In this document: piece by piece, positions 9,922-18,597 of the stretch
How the letters are laid out: each line of letters starts with the position of its first letter
Position numbering within the stretch: the first letter of the stretch is position 1
Source of the DNA: Candidatus Syntrophocurvum alkaliphilum
GTDB lineage: Bacteria; Bacillota; Syntrophomonadia; Syntrophomonadales; Syntrophomonadaceae
DNA length: 64,000 nt
Reading direction: 5' to 3'
NCBI RefSeq assembly: GCF_009734445.1
Contig: NZ_CP046457.1
Location: forward strand, 1,606,001 to 1,670,000
Translations under genes and position numbers: made by a program
The notes under the pieces: generated by a model
Told to the model about the DNA's origin: nothing
Database searches by the model: none
What the model saw: the letters and a program-made list of their open reading frames with translations, nothing else

Positions 9922-9951
9922 TGAACAAAAATGCAAATATTTTTATGTACA
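9922..9951. repeat. IS21 terminal inverted repeat, istB side
   Basis: Reads TGAACAAAAATGCAAATATT then TTTATGTACA; it matches the reverse complement of 12020-12049 at 24 of 30 positions. It ends one base before the istB stop codon. Confidence 0.85.
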
Positions 9952-9952
9952 A

Positions 9953-10711
9953 CTAATCTTCTTTTTGACCAACTTTTGATAGAGCTTCTGCAGTTCTATA
10001 TGAACTACCAAGTATATTTACAATGCTAGAATGATGTACTAGTCTGTCTAAAATAGCACTAGCTAACATGTTATCAGTAAAAATATCGGTCCAATCTGAT
10101 AAACTAATATTACTAGTTACTATGGTGCTTTTTTTCTCGTATCTACGATCAATAAGCTGGAAAAACATTTTTGCCTCTTGCTCACCGATAGGCAAATATC
10201 CGATTTCATCGATTATTAAAAGCCTATATTTAGCAAAATGCTTAATTCGATTTTCTAACTTGTTTTCTAGATGAGCTTTCCTAAGTTGTTCAATTAAATC
10301 ATGGCATTTAATAAAATAAGTGCTTATACGTTTTTTAGCTGCTGCAATACCTATAGAAGTGGCCAGATGCGACTTTCCGACTCCGGAATTTCCGATCAAT
10401 AGAATATTGCTGTTAGTCTCTAAGAATCTTAAACTTTCAAAATCTAAAAATTGTTGTTTATTAATTTTAGGTTGGAATTCAAAATCAAAATCTTTGAGTT
10501 CTTTTTGATGTGGAAATCCAGCTACTTTAACCATTGCATTGGTAGCATTAAAGTTTTTAACTTCTATCTCTTTAGAAGTAAGTTCGTATAAAGCATCTAT
10601 AACGCTTATTTTCCCATCATTTATTTGGTCTAAATAATTATCTAACTTAATACTCATCTGGGTTAACTTAAGCTCTTTTAAATTGTCATGTAATATTTGA
10701 TAATTGCTCAT
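9953..10711 (-). CDS. istB: IS21-like helper ATPase IstB
   Basis: 252 residues; AAA+ ATPase that assists the IS21 transposase in target capture. Walker A is GNSGVGKS at 107-114 and Walker B LLIIDE at 164-169, followed by IGYLPIGEQEA, typical of IstB/DnaC-like proteins. The start overlaps the 3' end of istA by 26 bases, the normal translational coupling in this family. No frameshift or truncation is seen. Confidence 0.93.
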   Translation of the reverse strand: MSNYQILHDNLKELKLTQMSIKLDNYLDQINDGKISVIDALYELTSKEIEVKNFNATNAMVKVAGFPHQKELKDFDFEFQPKINKQQFLDFESLRFLETNSNILLIGNSGVGKSHLATSIGIAAAKKRISTYFIKCHDLIEQLRKAHLENKLENRIKHFAKYRLLIIDEIGYLPIGEQEAKMFFQLIDRRYEKKSTIVTSNISLSDWTDIFTDNMLASAILDRLVHHSSIVNILGSSYRTAEALSKVGQKED

Positions 10712-11978
10712 TAAATTTCTCCAATTCCCTTAGATGCTGTATAGCATATTCTTCAACCCCATCATGTTTTCTAAATGTTTGTTTTAACATGTCTAAATGA
10801 TGCTGTTCTGTGTATGTTATTTTTTTGTTTTCCATGATTTCATGGACAGTAATAAGTTTTTTGTTATAATAGACATGCAAGTTATTTTCAATTATTTTTA
10901 TTGTTACTTTCTTTCCAATTAAGGTTGAAGGAACTGAATACATTTTCTTTTTGTAAGAGAAAAGTGCATTTGTATTTACATTCACCTTTATGGAAGAAAG
11001 CTTATAGGAAGAACATATTTTTTCTTGTGGTAAAGGAAAAAGATGTTCTCTTTCTTTTTTGTACATAAGTATAGGTGGTATGCCTGTACTCTGACAAATT
11101 CTAGTATTAGCCTCGTTTGTTATCTGCTCTAATTTTTCATGTAATTGTTCGATATTATCTAACACTCCGTTATAAGTCATTATTTCATCTATAATTTTCA
11201 TAGGATTCTCTACTTTTGCTTTAGTTTGAGGCCTTCCTTTAATACAAGGAACTACTTTAAATCCATAATCATCTGCAAATTGCTGAAATTTAGGATTAAC
11301 AGTACCATCTGATAATTCTGTTCTAGCTTTTAACATCATTGTAGTAGCATTATCTATAACTAACTCCTTAGGCACACCCCCTATTGTTTCAAAAGCATTA
11401 GCTAAAAAGTCTACAACACAATCTAAGCTTGTTGATAAGTAAATAAGCCAAACTTTTTGCCTTGATGCTGATAATACTAAGCTTCCTACATTTATAATTA
11501 TTTCTTCACTATTTCTAAACCTAAATTTAATTTTTTCTTTCCAATCAAACTGTGCTTGTTTACCTAGTTCTGTTTCTGTTTTAATTGAATTTGAATTACC
11601 TTTTGGTTTAAAATAATTAGCAAACTCTTCATGCTTTAGTATGTAGTAATTAAAGTTATTCCTGGTGCATTTTAATCCATGCTCTCTTTGTAAATATCTA
11701 AACAGATGATCTTTGTAATAAAACATTTGAGATGATTCATCAGATAGTAATTCTTTTATAATTTCATAGTAGTCATCAATCACAGATTTTTTCTTTTTTC
11801 TTTCCTTTTTATCAGCTCCTATGTAATATTTTTTAACTGTCCTTCTATCAACCCCCAAATTCCTTGCTATTTCACTAAAATTTGGCTTATCCAAGTTATT
11901 TGCCTCCACAAGTGTTTTAAGTTTCGGTAAGTCTTTTACTGAGTTAATTTCAATATCAGTAATTAATTTTATTTTCAT
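10686..11978 (-). CDS. istA: IS21-family transposase IstA
   Basis: 430 residues. An N-terminal helix-turn-helix at about 34-50 (SEIARNLGVDRRTVKKYY) precedes the integrase-like core. Candidate catalytic residues of the DDE triad are D145 (QFDWKEK), D209 (LVIDNATTM) and E257 (KAKVENPM). A C-terminal beta-rich domain contains YSVPSTLIGKKVTIKI. The protein cuts and joins the element ends together with IstB. Length is within the usual IstA range. Confidence 0.93.
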   Translation of the reverse strand: MKIKLITDIEINSVKDLPKLKTLVEANNLDKPNFSEIARNLGVDRRTVKKYYIGADKKERKKKKSVIDDYYEIIKELLSDESSQMFYYKDHLFRYLQREHGLKCTRNNFNYYILKHEEFANYFKPKGNSNSIKTETELGKQAQFDWKEKIKFRFRNSEEIIINVGSLVLSASRQKVWLIYLSTSLDCVVDFLANAFETIGGVPKELVIDNATTMMLKARTELSDGTVNPKFQQFADDYGFKVVPCIKGRPQTKAKVENPMKIIDEIMTYNGVLDNIEQLHEKLEQITNEANTRICQSTGIPPILMYKKEREHLFPLPQEKICSSYKLSSIKVNVNTNALFSYKKKMYSVPSTLIGKKVTIKIIENNLHVYYNKKLITVHEIMENKKITYTEQHHLDMLKQTFRKHDGVEEYAIQHLRELEKFNEQLSNIT

Positions 11979-12019
11979 TTCTCATCACCCAGTAAAACTA
12001 TAGAAACTTATGTGATTTT

Positions 12020-12049
12020 TGTACATAGTTATTTTTGCATTTTTGGACA
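12020..12049. repeat. IS21 terminal inverted repeat, istA side
   Basis: Reads TGTACATAGTTATTTTTGCA then TTTTTGGACA; partner of 9922-9951. It lies 41 bases upstream of the istA start, so the IstA promoter probably overlaps this end. Confidence 0.85.
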
Positions 12050-12057
12050 TTTAAATA

Positions 12058-12132
12058 TTAGCATTTATACCCAGCAAAGAAGAACAAATAATCGACAAGA
12101 TTACCCATATCTATTCCGCCTATTATAGCCAT
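12058..12132 (-). CDS. Possible 24-residue peptide MAIIGGIDMGNLVDYLFFFA...
   Basis: A very short frame reading MAIIGGIDMGNLVDYLFFFA then GYKC. Its ATG lies 2 bases beyond the stop of the gene at 12135, and AAGGAGGTG, which contains that gene's last codons, sits at a good distance, so it would be translationally coupled. The IS21 end starts 8 bases past its stop. Mildly hydrophobic; no family recognised. It may be a small spore or envelope peptide, or a shortened remnant of a longer gene cut by the IS insertion. Confidence 0.4.
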   Translation of the reverse strand: MAIIGGIDMGNLVDYLFFFAGYKC

Positions 12133-12134
12133 CT

Positions 12135-12551
12135 TTATTCACCTCCTTGTACATTAGTAGGGTTATTAATGTCCTGTTCCTTTTTGTATGAGTAGTAAGC
12201 CACATCAGTATCTGAATAAACAACATTATTAAAAATTCCTGTAGCTGTTACGGTATTTTTATGAACTATGATTTTAATTTCTTTCATTGCATCAAGCACA
12301 TTTTCTAATTTAAATTGAAGTATTATTTCTTTTTTAATTATAGTTTGCATCATTCTATTGATACTTTTTTGAAAGTTAATGGTTCCATTCGTATCGACTT
12401 GTTGAGTTAATAGCATTTCAGCTATTACCTGTACTTTTTCAGCTTCCGCATTAATTAAGTGTGCTAGGGCAGTTTCTTCTACAGCTATAGATTCCAGTAA
12501 ATCTATTAATGCTTGCTCTTGTGTTACTTCAGGAATAATAGGAACACTCAT
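12135..12551 (-). CDS. Uncharacterised protein with QALIDLLESIA-type motif, possibly spore surface
   Basis: 138 residues; ATG preceded by GGAAG. The segment QALIDLLESIAVEETALAHL at about 13-32 followed by INAEAEKVQ is a motif I associate with small Firmicute proteins and the ends of collagen-like proteins of the spore surface; this is from memory and not certain. Mostly helical in its first half, with a polar C-terminal tail. No signal peptide. Sits alone with a tiny coupled frame downstream and an IS21 immediately after. Confidence 0.55.
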   Translation of the reverse strand: MSVPIIPEVTQEQALIDLLESIAVEETALAHLINAEAEKVQVIAEMLLTQQVDTNGTINFQKSINRMMQTIIKKEIILQFKLENVLDAMKEIKIIVHKNTVTATGIFNNVVYSDTDVAYYSYKKEQDINNPTNVQGGE

Positions 12552-12676
12552 AATATCACTTCCTTTCGGTTATACTCATGATATTATATGGCAAAAAATG
12601 ATATAGTGTTACATTTATAACCATTAATGAAAATTGTTTCATATTTATATAAAAGTAATAGGATTGACATTATAAA

Positions 12677-12707
12677 TTGACACAATTAAAGTTATAAAAA
12701 AGATACT
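12677..12707 (+). promoter_or_regulatory. Possible sigma-A promoter for the Smr gene
   Basis: TTGACA at 12677-12682 and GATACT at 12702-12707, 19 bases apart; spacing is longer than ideal. A second TTGACA lies at 12664-12669. The region is only A/T-rich otherwise, so this is tentative. Confidence 0.3.
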
Positions 12708-12726
12708 ATTTAGGGTGGTATATTTA

Positions 12727-12990
12727 ATGTCTAAAAAAAATATAGTTTTGGATTTACACCCAATTTTTAATAAGGGATATGAAATAGATAAGGCGTTAAG
12801 TAATGCCTTTAATGAAGCTGAAGATATAAAGGCTAAAGAGTTAGAAATAATCTGTGGTAAAGGAAGCGGGCAGTTAAAGAAAAGAGTACTACGATTTTTA
12901 GATCAAAAACACATAAAAGAAAAATACCATCGCATAAAAAAAGACCCTAACAATTATGGTAGAGTCTTCGTTTATTTCCGTTGGAAGTAG
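12727..12990 (+). CDS. Stand-alone Smr domain protein
   Basis: 87 residues from ATG 12727, with AGGGTGG eight bases upstream; the earlier GTG at 12715 lies inside that ribosome site. The Smr fold is shown by VLDLHP (LDLH motif), LEIICGKGSGQLKKRVLRFL (the HGxG-like loop, here CGKGSG) and the C-terminal NYGRVFVYF. Smr domains bind branched or nicked nucleic acid and are found at the end of MutS2; free-standing forms include RNA endonucleases acting on stalled ribosomes. The His of HGxG is replaced by Cys, so catalytic activity is uncertain. Confidence 0.8.
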   Translation: MSKKNIVLDLHPIFNKGYEIDKALSNAFNEAEDIKAKELEIICGKGSGQLKKRVLRFLDQKHIKEKYHRIKKDPNNYGRVFVYFRWK

Positions 12991-13010
12991 TTTAGCTCAT
13001 TATATAAACA

Positions 13011-13433
13011 CTATGGAATAATGTCTAATATATATGAACCGAAAAAAACAATAAATAAAAAAATTAAAAAAAGCTTAAGATATACACTACTTTTATCTTC
13101 CTCAGTTTTAATTTCTTCAGAATAATCCATTCTAGAAGAATTATAATTATAATCATATTTATCTTCTTCAATCTCTAGATAAATATCTCCATTCAATTCA
13201 TCACCATGCTCCATATGAGTTAAAATTTCAATAGCTTGTTCAAGTTTAGATGAAGGTACATAAATATCAATTCGAGTATTTATAGCTGAACCCATAAATA
13301 CTTCTAAATAAGCACCAGCCCCAGGAGTCTTTCTCATTACAGGAATTCCTTCTTCATCCAAAATATTAGCAATAAGATTATATTCATCTATTGAAACTAC
13401 ACTTTTTAAAAATTCCCACTTGTTATTTTTCAT
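13011..13433 (-). CDS. DUF2007-like protein with C-terminal membrane anchor
   Basis: 140 residues. The N-terminal half (WEFLKSVVSIDEYNLIANIL, then EEGIPVMRKTPGAGAYLEVF and IDIYVPSSKLEQAIEIL) matches the pattern of DUF2007 putative signal-transducing domains. An acidic, Asn/Tyr-rich linker follows and the last 20 or so residues (LKLFLIFLFIVFFGSYIL) form one membrane helix, so the protein is tail-anchored. Function unknown. Convergent with the Smr gene, 20 bases apart. Confidence 0.6.
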   Translation of the reverse strand: MKNNKWEFLKSVVSIDEYNLIANILDEEGIPVMRKTPGAGAYLEVFMGSAINTRIDIYVPSSKLEQAIEILTHMEHGDELNGDIYLEIEEDKYDYNYNSSRMDYSEEIKTEEDKSSVYLKLFLIFLFIVFFGSYILDIIP

Positions 13434-13536
13434 AAAAAACTCCTTTGGAACATTTATTTAGTTATATTATTACTTATTAGTTTATTAAAAAATTAATACT
13501 GCTGCAAAATATTAATCCATGTAATTTTTATTTAGC

Positions 13537-14403
13537 CTAATTAGTAATCCACTCATCTATTAAATCACGATTTTCATTAACCCAAGCATTAGCACCGTTT
13601 ACTGGGTCTTCTTCTTCTTCAATAATTGCCATTAAGTCACTAAGATTTTCATCTGTCATAAACCAATTATTCATCCATTGCACAACATCTGAAAAATCTT
13701 CTGCAAATCCTTCTCTAGTAATAAAGGCAATATCATCTCCATCTCCATATATGTTATTAGGATCATCAAGATGTTTTAAATCATAGTAAGCATAAACTCG
13801 ATGGGGCTTCCATAATGTTACTGCTATAGGCTCTTTGTCTTCATATGCTTCACCTAAAGCTTCAATCATGGCAGGTTCGGATATTTCTACAACTTCAAAA
13901 TCTAATCCGTATTCTTCTATTGCTTTTTCAGTAAGTTCATTTATATTTGAACCAGGTTCAATCCCAATAATCTCGTTATTAAGTATATCCTTTTTTTCAT
14001 TTAATTCACTTATACTATTAACCTCTACATAAGATGGAACAACTAACCCATATCTAGTCTCCTTATACCACTTATCCTGAATGTCAAAATCAGCGCCATA
14101 CTCCTCAATCAAGATATTATCTTGAGGAATCAAAACTTCCATCCCAATATCAAGATTGCCTTGTGCAACTCCTTGAAATAGCATCTCTTTCCCGACTTCA
14201 ATTACTTCAACATTATATCCATTTTCTTGTAGTAATATTTGCCACATATTAGAAACTTCAACATCTGCTATCGAATCTTCTGCTATATTATTTACCCCTA
14301 TCCTAATTGTATCATCTCTATGGTCAGCATCTGGAGCACATGCAGATAAGATAAAAATTGTTGATATTAATAATATAGCTAATAAAATTGAATTATTTTT
14401 CAT
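13537..14403 (-). CDS. Glycine betaine/choline-type substrate-binding lipoprotein (OpuAC family)
   Basis: 288 residues from ATG 14403, chosen because GGAGG lies upstream; a longer frame to 14472 has no ribosome site. The signal peptide ends in ILSACAP, a lipoprotein box with Cys at about residue 22. The mature protein shows IRIGVNNIAEDSIADVEVSN, GNLDIGMEVLIP, GIEPGSNINELTEKAIEEYG and VTLWKPHRVYAYYDLKHLDD, the pattern of OpuAC/ProX binding proteins for quaternary amines. No ABC ATPase or permease gene is nearby, so it either works with a transporter encoded elsewhere or has a sensing role. Confidence 0.8.
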   Translation of the reverse strand: MKNNSILLAILLISTIFILSACAPDADHRDDTIRIGVNNIAEDSIADVEVSNMWQILLQENGYNVEVIEVGKEMLFQGVAQGNLDIGMEVLIPQDNILIEEYGADFDIQDKWYKETRYGLVVPSYVEVNSISELNEKKDILNNEIIGIEPGSNINELTEKAIEEYGLDFEVVEISEPAMIEALGEAYEDKEPIAVTLWKPHRVYAYYDLKHLDDPNNIYGDGDDIAFITREGFAEDFSDVVQWMNNWFMTDENLSDLMAIIEEEEDPVNGANAWVNENRDLIDEWITN

Positions 14404-14472
14404 TATTAAACCTCCAATAATTAGTTTTTTAATATTATTCTTTAAAACACCCCCATTAACTTTAAAAAGCAT

Positions 14473-14675
14473 CAGCTATTTTGTATACTAAAAACATTTC
14501 GTTTATCATGTCAAGGTTGTGTATTAAAGCATATAATACAAATTTGCAAAATATCAGCATAGTATAAAAGAATACTTTAAAAGATTCACAATTTCAAAAA
14601 ACAGGGGGCTTATAAAAAATTTATTTTTAATATTATTTTACCTATTAATATACAAAACATCCTAGTTTACCAGAA
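14473..14675. other. Intergenic stretch, no gene seen
   Basis: AT-rich region upstream of the betaine-binding protein gene; it should hold that gene's promoter, but I see no pair of boxes good enough to assign. Confidence 0.5.
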
Positions 14676-14704
14676 AAATAAAAAAGCCATGGTTAATCCA
14701 TGAC
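14676..14704 (-). terminator. Terminator downstream of tRNA-Leu(GAG)
   Basis: Stem GTCATGG / CCATGGC (minus strand) with a 5-base loop followed by a T-rich run (TTTTTTATTTTT). It starts about 14 bases past the tRNA 3' end. Confidence 0.65.
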
Positions 14705-14718
14705 TTATAAGAACTGTA

Positions 14719-14804
14719 TGGTGCGGTGGGCGGGACTTGAACCCGCACTCCTGTTAAGAACTAGTCCCTCAAACTAGCGTGTCTGCCCGTTCCACCACCA
14801 CCGC
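14719..14804 (-). tRNA. tRNA-Leu (anticodon GAG)
   Basis: 86 bases with a long variable arm. The acceptor stem GCGGTGG / CCACCGC is perfect, the discriminator is A and the 3' CCA is encoded. Anticodon loop TTGAGGG in stem CTAGT / ACTAG gives GAG. The T-arm reads CGGGTTCAAGTCCCG. Confidence 0.95.
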
Positions 14805-14887
14805 ATATCATTTTGTTGTTATTCTGACAAAGGACATTATACAACAGCGTTATTATAATTGTCAATTATATTAAGTTATTTAAGTAT

Positions 14888-16531
14888 CTACACTTCTCCA
14901 TTAGTGCTAGGTTTTTCATTATCATCTAAGGAAGGTTTTAATAACTCAACTTTATACCAGTCCACCATTTCTAAACCATTTAAAGTTAAGTTTCTTACGT
15001 TTTCACCTACTATAGCAGCTGACTCTTTTTGAAATAGCCATAAAAAGGGTGAATCATCAATAATTATCTCTTCAGCCCTATTGAGCAATTTTACCCTTTC
15101 TTGAACACTCTTAGTCTCTGCACGTGATGCATCAAGAATCTTATCTACTTGTTGGTTGTGATATCCTGAAAAGTTACTTTTACCTTTTTGGGAACTGTGA
15201 AACATATTATATAGAAAGGTATCAGCATCTGGGTAGTCGGCTTTCCAGCTTATTCTGAAAAAAGACAAGCTCATATTGTTCAGTTGTTTTTTATAGTAAT
15301 CCCAATCCATTTCTTGTAATTGAACTTCAATTCCTAATTGAGCAAGTTGATCAATTACTGTTAAGGCGACCATTCTGTGGCCATCATTTTTGTTAATTGT
15401 TAAAGTTAAAGGACTAAGCCCTTCCCCTAAAGGATAGCCTGCTTCTTCTAATAACTCTTTCGCTTTATCTGGATTATAGCTATAACCAGGCATTTGATTA
15501 TTATAACCTGGCAATCCAAAAGGAATAACACCTTTGCTAGCTCGATAAGAGTCACCTAAAACAGTTTCTATTATTACATCACGATCTATACCATAGTTTA
15601 ATGCTCTACGTAAAAGATAGTTATCTGCAAAAGGAGCTTTATTGATGTTAAAACCTAAAGAATAGGTTTCATATAAAGGACGATTAATAAATAAATCTTT
15701 ATATCGAGAATGATCTTTTAAGTTTTTCACTTCCTTTAGAGGAACTTGATTTAAGTAATCAAGTTTACCTGCTTTATAATCACCAAATGCTTGAAAAACG
15801 TCTTCATAAACGTCTACATTAATAGATGCTATTTTGGGTAGACCCCTGTGATACCTATCATTTATTTCTAGAATAATTTGACCAGATTCATTTTCTTCTT
15901 TAAATATAAAAGGACCAGTTCCTACAGCTGGTTCCACCTCATCTTGGGTATCAAAAACATAGAATAATGGATGAGTTAGATAGTGCATAAATGCAGCATT
16001 GGGCTCATTAAGTTCAATTTTTAATGTCCGTTTATCTATTGCTTGTATACCTGCTATATCTGCAGTTTTTCCCTCAAGCCTTTCTTTAGAACCGCTTATG
16101 GGCATTAACAGGTTAATATTATCCCAATCCTTTGTTGTTGAAAAATTATACTCCCAAGAATCTTTTACATCCTGTGCAGTCAATAATTTACCATTATGAA
16201 ACCTTATATTAGTGTTTATGTTAATAGTAATTGTTTTGCTATCACCAGAATATTTCCAATCGGTAGCTAATAGCGGCTTTAATGATTTAGAGCTTTCATC
16301 ATAATACACTAAACTTTCGTACATAGTTGAAGCTAAAATTTTTTCTTCTTGTGTAAATACATTAGCAGGTTCAAATGTTTCTACATTACCAACTAACCCT
16401 ATATTAAAAGGGCGTGTATCTAGACTAGCTGTATATAATGTCTGATTTTTTATGTGAATAATTATACCAATTAATAATGCTAGTCCGATAATAGAAACTA
16501 GTAAAGCCATTTTCTTTTTATCTAAGAACAT
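14888..16531 (-). CDS. Peptide/oligopeptide ABC transporter substrate-binding protein (SBP_bac_5)
   Basis: 547 residues; ATG preceded by GAGGAGGG. An N-terminal hydrophobic helix (about 9-26) is not followed by a lipobox Cys, so the protein is probably membrane-anchored by this helix. Family landmarks: PANVFTQEEKILASTMYESL, FHNGKLLTAQDVKDSWEYNF, VGTGPFIFKEEN, NKAPFADNYLLRRALNYGID and YNPDKAKELLEEAGYP. It would bind peptides or similar solutes, but no opp/dpp permease genes are adjacent. Upstream and downstream genes are unrelated, so it appears monocistronic. Confidence 0.85.
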   Translation of the reverse strand: MFLDKKKMALLVSIIGLALLIGIIIHIKNQTLYTASLDTRPFNIGLVGNVETFEPANVFTQEEKILASTMYESLVYYDESSKSLKPLLATDWKYSGDSKTITININTNIRFHNGKLLTAQDVKDSWEYNFSTTKDWDNINLLMPISGSKERLEGKTADIAGIQAIDKRTLKIELNEPNAAFMHYLTHPLFYVFDTQDEVEPAVGTGPFIFKEENESGQIILEINDRYHRGLPKIASINVDVYEDVFQAFGDYKAGKLDYLNQVPLKEVKNLKDHSRYKDLFINRPLYETYSLGFNINKAPFADNYLLRRALNYGIDRDVIIETVLGDSYRASKGVIPFGLPGYNNQMPGYSYNPDKAKELLEEAGYPLGEGLSPLTLTINKNDGHRMVALTVIDQLAQLGIEVQLQEMDWDYYKKQLNNMSLSFFRISWKADYPDADTFLYNMFHSSQKGKSNFSGYHNQQVDKILDASRAETKSVQERVKLLNRAEEIIIDDSPFLWLFQKESAAIVGENVRNLTLNGLEMVDWYKVELLKPSLDDNEKPSTNGEV

Positions 16532-16645
16532 TGTAATTGTACCCTCCTCTACTCAACTTGTCTTAGGACATTATATTGAGTAAAGCGGGTAAATATTACT
16601 AATGTTAATAATAGTTATATATTGATTTTTTATAAGAATGAAAAA

Positions 16646-17212
16646 CTATGAATTATATATGGCATGATATGCTTGGTAATTTTTTAATACGTTTTTTACA
16701 TACTTTCTAGTTTCACTAAAGGGTATTTGTTCTACATTATCTTCAGTACCATCCCACTGCCCTACTTCAATCCAATTCACAACTTTACCTCTTCCTGCAT
16801 TATAAGCTGCTATAACTATTGGTAGCTGTCCATCAAATTCTTTTTTAAGACTAGCCAAGTACCAACAGCCAAAATCAATATTGATCTCTGGTTTGTGAAG
16901 TTCATCTATTTGAAAGTCTTCAACACCTCTTTGCTCTGCTATCCATAATGCTGTATCTGGCATTATCTGCATAAGCCCTTTAGCTCCAACCGGAGATTCT
17001 GCAGTAGTTTGAAATTTACTTTCAGCTCGAATTATAGAAAATATTAGATAGGGATCTATTTGATACTCATATGCAGAAGAAAAGATTAAATCTTTGTGAG
17101 GCTGAGGATAAAAAACAGTTATCCATCTAGGAAAGGTAATTATAATAAATAAAAATATTAAAATAAATAGCCATATAAATATTGATGCTCTAGGCTTACG
17201 AAATCTAGACAA
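16646..17212 (-). CDS. Lytic transglycosylase (Slt/GH23 domain)
   Basis: 188 residues from a TTG start with GGGGAGG eight bases upstream. One N-terminal membrane segment (about 10-27) then the lysozyme-like domain: IDPYLIFSIIRAESKFQ with catalytic Glu in RAESKF, SPVGAKGLMQIMP, and the YNAGRGKVVNW motif. It cleaves peptidoglycan glycan strands with formation of anhydro ends. Similar genes sit beside coaE in other Firmicutes and the 52-base spacing here suggests the same operon as coaE-ytaF-mutM-polA. Confidence 0.9.
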   Translation of the reverse strand: MSRFRKPRASIFIWLFILIFLFIIITFPRWITVFYPQPHKDLIFSSAYEYQIDPYLIFSIIRAESKFQTTAESPVGAKGLMQIMPDTALWIAEQRGVEDFQIDELHKPEINIDFGCWYLASLKKEFDGQLPIVIAAYNAGRGKVVNWIEVGQWDGTEDNVEQIPFSETRKYVKNVLKNYQAYHAIYNS

Positions 17213-17264
17213 ACTTATATCCTCCCCAACAAAAATTTATCTAATACAATTTTATTTTACAATT

Positions 17265-17858
17265 TTATAAAATTTCATTGTAATATTTGGTTGCTATTCT
17301 TATTGTTTCCTCTTTACCTTTCCTATTGTCAATAACCCTATTAGCTCTTTTTGCTTTTTCATCTAATGACATTTGAGAATCTATTCTTTTTATAGCTTCT
17401 TCCTCAGTAAAGCCATCACGTAACTTTAACCTTTCAATTTGGGTTTCACGATCAATCCATACTACCCATACCTCATCACATATATGCTGTATATTTATTT
17501 CATATAATAATGGTATTTCAAAGACTACTACAGCATTTGGTTGGCTTTTATTAATAGCTTGAATTTGGTTTTTAAAACTTTCTATTACACGAGGATGTGT
17601 TATATTATTTAATTTTTCTAATTTTTCAGGATTATTAAATACTAGTTTACCTAACTCATCCCGATTTATGGTTAAGTCGTCATTTAATATTTCTTGACCA
17701 AAGGTTTTTATTATTTCTTCATATGCGGGTTTATCGGGTTCAATAATTTGATGTGCTAGTTTATCTGCTTCAATAATTATAGCTCCAAGATCCTTTAAAG
17801 CATTAGCAACTGTACTTTTTCCACTAGCAATTCCACCTGTTAATCCTATTATTTTCAT
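17265..17858 (-). CDS. coaE: Dephospho-CoA kinase
   Basis: 197 residues. P-loop GLTGGIASGKST at 5-16, then EADKLAHQII, THPRVIESF, VFEIPLLYE and VVWIDRETQIERLKLRDG, all CoaE landmarks. It phosphorylates the 3'-OH of dephospho-CoA in the last step of CoA synthesis. The ribosome site is weak (GGTG). Part of the polA-mutM-ytaF-coaE order conserved in Bacillus and Clostridia. Confidence 0.95.
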   Translation of the reverse strand: MKIIGLTGGIASGKSTVANALKDLGAIIIEADKLAHQIIEPDKPAYEEIIKTFGQEILNDDLTINRDELGKLVFNNPEKLEKLNNITHPRVIESFKNQIQAINKSQPNAVVVFEIPLLYEINIQHICDEVWVVWIDRETQIERLKLRDGFTEEEAIKRIDSQMSLDEKAKRANRVIDNRKGKEETIRIATKYYNEIL

Positions 17859-17883
17859 GCTAACACCGACTTTTCTGTTAAAT

Positions 17884-18519
17884 TTAATTTAATCCAATTA
17901 TACCAAGTATAATCAAGATTAAACCAGGTAAAATAGACGATACTATTTTTATTTTCTCATTTATCATTAGTTTACCTAGAAATAAACCTCCATTTACTAG
18001 TAAAAATTTGAGAATTCCTACACAAGTTGCTGTTAAGATTACATTAAATCCAGTCATTGCTGCTCCTATACCAGCACCAAAAGCATCTAAAGCTAATGCT
18101 ACACCTAGAAAAAACGCCTCTTTAGCACTAATAACACCTGAATCATCAAAATCTGCTGTTGAAGGTTCTTTAAGTATATGTACTATTATTCCAAGAGGCT
18201 TTATATTAAATTCTAATAAAAGTTTTTGTTCATCTTCATCCAAACTATTTATTCTATCTTTTACTCCTTGAAATAAGAAATAAATTCCCATAATAATTAA
18301 TATAACAGCACCTACACTAGCAGCTACCTGTGGACTGAGTAGGGATGCAATGCCCATACCAAATAACATAGAAATAGTTACTGCCAAAGCTGATGCCATA
18401 GCTATAACTATTAATGAAGCAAAAGGGATTTTTATATTCCTAACTCCATAGGCCAATCCTACAACAAAACCATCAGCACTAACAGCAACAGCAAAAAGGA
18501 ACACTATTAAAAACTCCAT
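17884..18519 (-). CDS. ytaF: Sporulation membrane protein YtaF (MntP-like family)
   Basis: 211 residues from ATG 18519, since AGAGGTGG lies just upstream and overlaps an earlier in-frame GTG. Six hydrophobic segments in two halves, each with a family Asp motif: VSADGFVVGLAYG in helix 1 and LALDAFGAGIGAA in the second half, as in MntP/YtaF putative metal exporters. The central loop contains DFDDSGVISAKE, which fits a calcium EF-hand loop (D-x-D-x-S-G-x-I-x-x-x-E). Its place between mutM and coaE matches ytaF of Bacillus. Transport substrate unknown. Confidence 0.85.
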   Translation of the reverse strand: MEFLIVFLFAVAVSADGFVVGLAYGVRNIKIPFASLIVIAMASALAVTISMLFGMGIASLLSPQVAASVGAVILIIMGIYFLFQGVKDRINSLDEDEQKLLLEFNIKPLGIIVHILKEPSTADFDDSGVISAKEAFFLGVALALDAFGAGIGAAMTGFNVILTATCVGILKFLLVNGGLFLGKLMINEKIKIVSSILPGLILIILGIIGLN

Positions 18520-18597
18520 ATAAGCCACCTCTACCCATTGTTATATATATATCTACTATATGGATAAAGCTATTAAAGTGTTCCCTTGGTAGCCTGT

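Larger units (their letters stand above)
9922..12049 (-). mobile_element. IS21-family insertion sequence, apparently complete
   Basis: About 2.13 kb containing istA and istB on the minus strand, bounded by imperfect 30-bp inverted repeats at 9922-9951 and 12020-12049 that match at 24 of 30 positions; both outer ends begin TG and both inner ends finish with ATGTACA. IS21 ends of the TG...CA type fit. I see no convincing target duplication next to these ends; the flanks are A/T runs, so the exact edge may be a few bases further out. Both reading frames are open with their motifs intact, so the element may be active. Confidence 0.88.

Noticed and set aside
9922-12049. IS21 as an interruption of a known gene
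   Set aside because: Joining the flanks at 9921 and 12050 gives no continuous frame that I can recognise; it sits between genes.
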